DNA of 44,395 nucleotides from Bacilli bacterium (GTDB taxonomy: Bacteria > Bacillota_I > Bacilli_A > RF39 > UBA660). Below, one piece after another: positions 39,947 to 44,395 of the stretch; positions within the stretch are counted from its first letter, which is position 1, and every line of letters starts with the position of its first letter. A program made the position numbers and the translations under genes. The stretch spans positions 1 through 44,395 of the forward strand of contig JAEDJT010000008.1 of the NCBI GenBank assembly GCA_016296185.1, read 5' to 3'. The notes beneath the pieces are model-generated. The model ran no database searches. It saw only the letters and a list, made by a program, of their open reading frames with translations, and was not told the origin of the DNA.

Positions 39947-41224
39947 ATGAAAAGTATTACGTTATTACCTGCAGACACATACACAATTATTAATAGAACA
40001 ATAATTACTGAAGAAGATAAGAATAATCTTGTGTCTTTATACGAACCAATCATTGGCCCATTAGCTGTTAGTTTATATTTTACATTTTTAAGAGACTTAC
40101 ATAGAGCATCTATTATTAGTGTAGATTACACACATCATCATTTAATGAGTATAATGCAAAGCAGTATTGATACAATAAAACTAGCTAGAGAATCACTAGA
40201 AGGTGTAGGATTAATAAAAACATACTATAAAGAAGGTACAATAAATTCATATGTATATGAATTATATTCACCACTAACACCAAAAGAATTCTTTGCATCT
40301 CCAATATTTAATATTGCTTTATATAATAATTTAGGTAAATATGAATATGAAATGTTAGTAGCTGAGTATCAATTACCTAAAATAGATTTAAAAGAATATG
40401 AAGATGTATCAATTGAATTAAATAATACTTATGAATCATCTTCAAACTTTGAACCAATAGATGCAGTATCAAGAAAAACAACAAGTATTAAATTAGAAAA
40501 TAAAATAGACTTTGATTTATTATTATCTTCTATTCCAAAAGGAATACTTAACGAAAGAGCATTAACTAAAAAAAGCAAAGAATTAATAGAACAATTAGCA
40601 TTTATTTATGATTTAGATACAATGAAAATGGTTGAAATATTAAGAACAACTATTACTGATAAAGGTACTTTTGATAAAGAAGAATTAAGAAAAAGTGCAC
40701 GTAAATATTATCAATACAATAATAGTGGTAAACTACCAACAATAGTATATAGAACACAACCAGAATACTTAAAGACTCCAGAAGGAGATAATAGTCCTTT
40801 AGGTCAAATTATATATATGTTTGAAAATACATCTCCAAGAGATTTCTTACAAATAAAATATCATGGTGCTGAACCAACAAATAGTGATTTAAAACTAATT
40901 GAAACACTATGTATAGATCAAGAATTAGAACCTGCAGTAGTTAATGTATTATTAGATTACGTATTAAAGAAAAATAATAACAAATTACCAAAAGCATTTA
41001 TTGAAGCAATAGCAGGACAATGGAAAAGATTAGGGATAAAAACAGCTAAAGAAGCAATGGAATTAGCCAAAAAAGAAAACAGTAAATACAATAAAAAGAT
41101 AGAAACAAAAACAAATAGTAAAAAACTTGGAGATCCAATCTGGTTTAATCAAACAATTGAAAAAGCTGAAAAAACAGAAGAAGAACAAAGAGAATTAGAC
41201 GAATTATTAAAAGATTTCAGGTGA
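39947..41224 (+). CDS. dnaB: Replication initiation and membrane attachment protein DnaB (Bacilli type)
   Basis: A 425-residue protein of the Bacillus DnaB family (not the helicase). N-terminal winged-helix region with NNLVSLYEPIIGPLAVSLYFTF and EGVGLIKTYY. The C-terminal DnaB/DnaD-type domain contains YMFENTSPRDFLQIKYHGAEPTNSDLKLIETLC and EPAVVNVLLDYVLKKNNNKLPKAFIEAIAGQWKR. It works with DnaD and DnaI to load the replicative helicase at oriC and restart sites. AAGAAGGTGGGACG precedes the ATG at 39947. Its TGA stop is part of the AGGTGAT site of dnaI. Confidence 0.9.
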   Translation: MKSITLLPADTYTIINRTIITEEDKNNLVSLYEPIIGPLAVSLYFTFLRDLHRASIISVDYTHHHLMSIMQSSIDTIKLARESLEGVGLIKTYYKEGTINSYVYELYSPLTPKEFFASPIFNIALYNNLGKYEYEMLVAEYQLPKIDLKEYEDVSIELNNTYESSSNFEPIDAVSRKTTSIKLENKIDFDLLLSSIPKGILNERALTKKSKELIEQLAFIYDLDTMKMVEILRTTITDKGTFDKEELRKSARKYYQYNNSGKLPTIVYRTQPEYLKTPEGDNSPLGQIIYMFENTSPRDFLQIKYHGAEPTNSDLKLIETLCIDQELEPAVVNVLLDYVLKKNNNKLPKAFIEAIAGQWKRLGIKTAKEAMELAKKENSKYNKKIETKTNSKKLGDPIWFNQTIEKAEKTEEEQRELDELLKDFR

Positions 41225-41229
41225 TATAA

Positions 41230-42111
41230 ATGAACGAAACAATAATAAGTGGAAGAGTAAATCAAAAAGCTTTAGAAGATAGTTATAAAGAAGCTTGCAA
41301 AGATCAACAATTCAAAAGACTTATAAAGACAATAGAAGTAGATAATGATACAGCTATGAAGTATACATCTTCATTACAAAACACTGTATGCGAACTAAAT
41401 AACTGTGCTGATTGTCCTGGATTAATATATTGTAAAAATAGATTAGAAGGACATGTATTGTATCCGGAAAAGAAAGATAATAGAATACTCTTCTTATATG
41501 CACCATGTAAATATCAAAAAGAAATGAAGAAAAAAGAAGAAGAAGCAGTATCTAGAGATAAAGATATATTAAATGCATCTTTAAAAGATGTAGATAAAGA
41601 TAAAGAAAGAATAGAAGTAATAAAATGGATAAAAGCATTTTATGATAATTATGAAAAAACAGGTAAGAATAAAGGATTATATTTACATGGAAATTTTGGA
41701 TGTGGAAAAACATATTTAATATCAGCACTATTTAATGAATTATCTAAAAAAAGAGTAAGTAGTGAAATAGTATATTATCCAGAATTATTAAGAGATATCA
41801 AAAGTGATTTTGATTCATATGCAGATCGTATAGATTATTTAGAAAATGTTGATTTATTATTGATAGATGATATTGGTGCAGAAAAAGTAACTGAATGGAG
41901 TAGAGATGAAATATTAGGAACTATTCTTCAAAAAAGAATGAATAACTATAAAACAACATTCTTTACTTCAAATTTAGATATGGAAGCATTACAACAACAC
42001 TTGAGAATTAACAATTACAGTGATGATGAAATGAAAGCAAGACGTATCATTGAAAGAATAAAACAATTAACAGATGACATTGAATTAATTGGTGAAAATA
42101 AAAGAAAATAA
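41230..42111 (+). CDS. dnaI: Primosomal protein DnaI (helicase loader)
   Basis: A 293-residue AAA+ ATPase that loads the replicative helicase. The N-terminal domain has a Cys cluster (CELNNCADCPGLIYC) like the zinc-binding site of DnaI. The C-terminal ATPase has Walker A LHGNFGCGKTYL, Walker B LLLIDDIG, sensor 1 TFFTSN and a C-terminal Arg motif (ARRIIERI). It starts five bases after the dnaB stop and is coupled to it through the shared AGGTGAT site. This dnaB-dnaI order is typical of Bacilli. Confidence 0.95.
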   Translation: MNETIISGRVNQKALEDSYKEACKDQQFKRLIKTIEVDNDTAMKYTSSLQNTVCELNNCADCPGLIYCKNRLEGHVLYPEKKDNRILFLYAPCKYQKEMKKKEEEAVSRDKDILNASLKDVDKDKERIEVIKWIKAFYDNYEKTGKNKGLYLHGNFGCGKTYLISALFNELSKKRVSSEIVYYPELLRDIKSDFDSYADRIDYLENVDLLLIDDIGAEKVTEWSRDEILGTILQKRMNNYKTTFFTSNLDMEALQQHLRINNYSDDEMKARRIIERIKQLTDDIELIGENKRK

Positions 42112-42131
42112 AATTTATGTAAAAAAGTGTT

Positions 42132-42159
42132 AAAAAAGCATATTATTATGCTTTTTTTT
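42132..42159 (+). terminator. Intrinsic terminator after dnaI
   Basis: AAAAAGCATA / TATGCTTTTT with TTAT loop and T run. Confidence 0.88.
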
Positions 42160-42167
42160 GTTATAAT
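42159..42167 (+). promoter_or_regulatory. Extended -10 for fmt
   Basis: TGTTATAAT begins in the last T of the terminator; the fmt ATG is 15 bases beyond. Confidence 0.6.
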
Positions 42168-42182
42168 TTTATTGGTGATTAT

Positions 42183-43118
42183 ATGAAAGATATTAAAGTA
42201 ATATTTATGGGAACCCCAGATTTTGCCGTTCCTATATTAGAAAGTCTTATAGAACATACAAACGTAACATTAGTTGTGTCACAACCAGATAAAGAAGTTG
42301 GTCGTCATCATGAACTAGAAGCGACTCCAGTGAAAAAAGTTGCATTAGAACACGGAATAGAAGTATTTCAACCAACTAAAATAAGAGAAGAATTTGATAG
42401 AGTTGTAAATGAACATGCTGATTTAATAGTAACTTGCGCTTATGGTCAAATCGTTCCTGAAAGTGTATTAAATTGTGCACGTTTAGGATGTATAAATGTT
42501 CACGCATCATTATTACCAAAATTAAGAGGTGGTGCACCAATTCATAAAGCATTGTTAGATGGTGAAGAAAAAACAGGTATCACAATAATGTATATGGATA
42601 AAAATATGGACACAGGAGACATTATTTCTAAAAAAGAATATGTTATTAAAGACACTGATAATGTTGGAACATTACATGATATATTAAGTAAAATGGGTAG
42701 TGAATTATTAATTGAAACATTACCAAGTATTATTAACGGAACAAACGAAAGAATTCCACAAAATAATGATGAAGCAACATATGCGTGGAATATAAAAAGA
42801 GAAGACGAACATTTAAACTTTAATTTACCTTCAAGAGAAGTATTTAATAAAGTAAGAGGATTAAACCCATGGCCAAGAGCAAATACAATAATAAATGGCG
42901 TTGAAATAAAAGTATTAGAATGCTTTATAGGTGAAAAAGATTCAATCTTCTCACCAGGAACAATTTGTGAAATAAATAAAGATAATATTGGAATATGTAC
43001 AAAAGATAAAGTTATTTATATAACAAGAATTAAACCATTTGGTAAAAAAGAAATGAATTGTTTAGATTATCTAAATGGAATAGATAAAGAACAATTAATG
43101 AATACAATAGTAGAATAA
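42183..43118 (+). CDS. fmt: Methionyl-tRNA formyltransferase
   Basis: A 311-residue enzyme that formylates Met-tRNAi using 10-formyl-THF, the product of fhs in this window. Seen are IFMGTPDFAVPILESL, VVSQPDKEVGR, ITCAYGQIVPESVL-type segment (TCAYGQIVPE), INVHASLLPKLRGGAPIHKALLDGE (catalytic Asn-His and the SLLPKLRG signature), MDTGDII, and the C-terminal VRGLNPWPRANT domain. The length is normal. GGTGATTAT precedes the ATG. The stop TAA overlaps the next gene's ATG by one base (TAATG). Confidence 0.97.
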   Translation: MKDIKVIFMGTPDFAVPILESLIEHTNVTLVVSQPDKEVGRHHELEATPVKKVALEHGIEVFQPTKIREEFDRVVNEHADLIVTCAYGQIVPESVLNCARLGCINVHASLLPKLRGGAPIHKALLDGEEKTGITIMYMDKNMDTGDIISKKEYVIKDTDNVGTLHDILSKMGSELLIETLPSIINGTNERIPQNNDEATYAWNIKREDEHLNFNLPSREVFNKVRGLNPWPRANTIINGVEIKVLECFIGEKDSIFSPGTICEINKDNIGICTKDKVIYITRIKPFGKKEMNCLDYLNGIDKEQLMNTIVE

Positions 43119-43696
43119 TGAAATCAGATAAAAGAACAATATTCCTTTTTATCTATGCACTAATAATAATTGTTGCATTAATATATATTCTATTTATTGC
43201 ACCAGATAGTAATTTTTATAGTAAAGAAACAAAAGAATTTATAAAAAATTATAATAATTCACAATCAAAAACAGTCACATTAGATGATATGTTTGAAAAT
43301 TTATATAAAAATGATTACCAATACACTTATAACATACTAGATAGTGTAGGTAATGAAAATACAATTTATAAATGTTCTGGAACAGTTACAGGTGAAAAAG
43401 AACAAGGATCATGTACAAAACCAAATGATATTGTATATGACGAGACAAATAAAAAAGAAAAACTAAAACAATTAAACTTTGATTTATTAGATTTAAATAA
43501 AATACAAAAAATAACACAAGATAATGAAGCATCAAAATCAAAATATGATAATTTAGATGTTTATAAATATAAAGATAAAATAGATACATTATCTACAGAT
43601 ATTAATATATATACTAATAGTAAAGATATTGTACAAATAGAAATAAGTAATGGATATGAAACTTATGTAATAAAATTTAATAATATTAACTATTAA
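43118..43696 (+). CDS. Uncharacterised membrane-anchored protein coupled to fmt
   Basis: A 192-residue protein: short basic N-terminus, one membrane helix (about 8-27) and an exported ~165-residue domain with two cysteines (YKCSG and GSCTK) that could pair. No family recognised. Its ATG shares one base with the fmt stop, so translation should depend on termination of fmt. The pairing with fmt may be positional only. Confidence 0.7.
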   Translation: MKSDKRTIFLFIYALIIIVALIYILFIAPDSNFYSKETKEFIKNYNNSQSKTVTLDDMFENLYKNDYQYTYNILDSVGNENTIYKCSGTVTGEKEQGSCTKPNDIVYDETNKKEKLKQLNFDLLDLNKIQKITQDNEASKSKYDNLDVYKYKDKIDTLSTDINIYTNSKDIVQIEISNGYETYVIKFNNINY

Positions 43697-43767
43697 TATT
43701 GAATCTTTTCTTAATTTTTGGTAGTCTAATAAATGGATGTTAAAAATGCAAATAATAAAAATACAGG

Positions 43768-43789
43768 GAGATTTTTCGCTAAAAATCTC
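43768..43789 (+). other. Hairpin in the leader of the 171-residue gene
   Basis: A perfect 9-bp stem GAGATTTTT / AAAAATCTC with CGCT loop, not followed by a T run, 34 bases before the next start. It is not a standard terminator on the plus strand; it may be an mRNA leader structure or a protein-binding site. Confidence 0.45.
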
Positions 43790-43822
43790 TACACAAAATA
43801 TTAGGAAAAGGCAGTGAGTAAA

Positions 43823-44329
43823 ATGACTAATAGAGAGTTAAGAATATTAATGGAAAGAGATTATAGATTTATTGGAATACCACAAAAAAAACAATCACAA
43901 ATTATTAATATTTTAACTTACTGTAAAGAAATTAGAGATACATCCTATCCAATGAAAAACTCTAAAGTAACAGAACTTACAATTGTTGAATTTACTGCTA
44001 GAAAAGAAAAAGATTTAATAAGTATAAATGGATCACTATCTTTAACAGATGGAGATAGAAATGAAAATAGATCATTTGAAGCATATATAATGGAATCAGA
44101 TAAAGAAATGAGAGTATATATGGATATAACAAGATTATGTGTTGCAGATGAACCAAAAATAATTCGTACAAGTGAATCAATGGTATTAGGAGATCCTAAT
44201 ATTATTACTGTAACAAAATATAGTCAAACAGATAGATCTGAAGAAAAAATATTTTCAAGTGAATTTCCTAAAAAAGATGAAGAAGATCCAACAATATTAC
44301 TTGCAAGTCTAAAACAATTACACATCTAA
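43823..44329 (+). CDS. Uncharacterised soluble protein (168-171 residues)
   Basis: A soluble alpha/beta protein I do not recognise. It begins TNRELRILMERDYRFIGIPQKKQSQIINILTYC, then a beta-rich middle (VTELTIVEFTARKEKDLISINGSLSLTDGD, AYIMESDKEMRVYMDITRL) and an acidic C-terminus. The start is uncertain: AGGAAAAGG suits either the GTG at 43814 or the ATG at 43823; I chose the ATG. Preceded by a 120-base spacer with a hairpin and followed by a terminator. Confidence 0.6.
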   Translation: MTNRELRILMERDYRFIGIPQKKQSQIINILTYCKEIRDTSYPMKNSKVTELTIVEFTARKEKDLISINGSLSLTDGDRNENRSFEAYIMESDKEMRVYMDITRLCVADEPKIIRTSESMVLGDPNIITVTKYSQTDRSEEKIFSSEFPKKDEEDPTILLASLKQLHI

Positions 44330-44352
44330 GAGGCCAATAGCTTCTTTTTTTA
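44328..44352 (+). terminator. Intrinsic terminator after the 171-residue gene
   Basis: AAGAGGC / GCTTCTT with one G-T pair, CAATA loop and T run, beginning in the stop codon. The remaining ~43 bases to the window end hold only AT-rich sequence with a TATAAT. Confidence 0.72.
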
Positions 44353-44395
44353 TGACAATCTAAATAAAGTCAAGTATTATATTTTTATAATTTAT

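Noticed and set aside
43733..43804. 23-codon open frame starting ATG GAT GTT
   Set aside because: No ribosome-binding site, and the hairpin at 43768-43789 accounts for its sequence constraint. Too short to support.
1..44395. Mycoplasma-type code (TGA as Trp) or reassigned TAA
   Set aside because: TGA ends gerAA, dnaB and the gene at 24279, and all Trp positions in known families use TGG. TAA ends most genes directly before terminators, so it is a normal stop.
1..44395. tRNA, rRNA, insertion sequences, prophage or integrative elements
   Set aside because: No cloverleaf, rRNA segment, transposase, integrase or phage structural gene was seen on either strand; this looks like ordinary chromosomal backbone with many uncharacterised genes.

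Overview
The window is very AT-rich DNA from a low-GC Gram-positive, endospore-forming bacterium. The spore genes are a GerA-type germinant receptor, spoIVA and spoVIF. The dnaB-dnaI helicase-loading pair is typical of class Bacilli. A class B sortase and many single-membrane-anchor exported proteins fit a Gram-positive envelope. TAA, TAG and TGA all end genes here (TGA ends gerAA, dnaB and the 236-residue zinc-ribbon gene), so the genetic code is standard (11) and this is not a mycoplasma-type code. An uncultured AT-rich Bacilli lineage of the RF39 or Erysipelotrichia kind is a reasonable inference, not a proof. I see no tRNA, rRNA, CRISPR array, transposase, integrase or phage gene, and no gene-free stretch longer than about 240 bases.

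Layout. 1-1830 (minus): gerAC-like lipoprotein (cut by the window edge) and gerAA. 1940-13232 (plus): LRR/transglutaminase-like membrane protein, rlmD-type rRNA methyltransferase, XRE regulator, ABC exporter, SH3b-polysaccharide deacetylase, YgjV-like protein, an uncharacterised membrane protein, a LysR regulator, a small protein, trmB and an N-formylglutamate amidohydrolase-like protein. 13249-21655 (plus): mostly uncharacterised proteins, including a pilin-like protein whose Gly/Ser tail is interrupted by three in-frame TAA codons, a degenerate DnaQ-like protein, a membrane-anchored serpin, a DUF523 protein and a HEPN-motif protein. 21663-25440: exported beta-propeller-like protein (minus), anchored protein, GNAT (minus), zinc-ribbon membrane protein and a degenerate cytidine deaminase. 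25540-32685: deoD, a radical SAM protein, priA, a previously easy-to-miss 52-residue DUF1540-like gene (minus), spoVIF, fhs and an acyltransferase. 32697-37745: sortase B (minus), spoIVA, a second zinc-ribbon membrane protein and the HU gene. 37822-44329: OB-fold-like membrane protein, thioredoxin-like protein, dnaB-dnaI, fmt with a small overlapping gene, and a 171-residue unknown.

Expression signals are unusually uniform. Most genes are single units: an intrinsic terminator (often containing the stop codon of the gene before), then within a few bases an extended -10 (TGnTATAAT), then a start codon only about 15-25 bases further on. The ribosome-binding site is often GGTGAT rather than AGGAGG, and this was used to correct several starts. 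The sporulation loci deviate: gerA and spoVIF have sequences resembling sigma-G and sigma-K promoters instead of TGnTATAAT.

The most unusual object is the 16508-17116 gene with three ochre codons in repeat register. A second theme is the number of enzyme folds lacking catalytic residues: cytidine deaminase, DnaQ exonuclease, transglutaminase, thioredoxin and a serpin with a non-canonical hinge.
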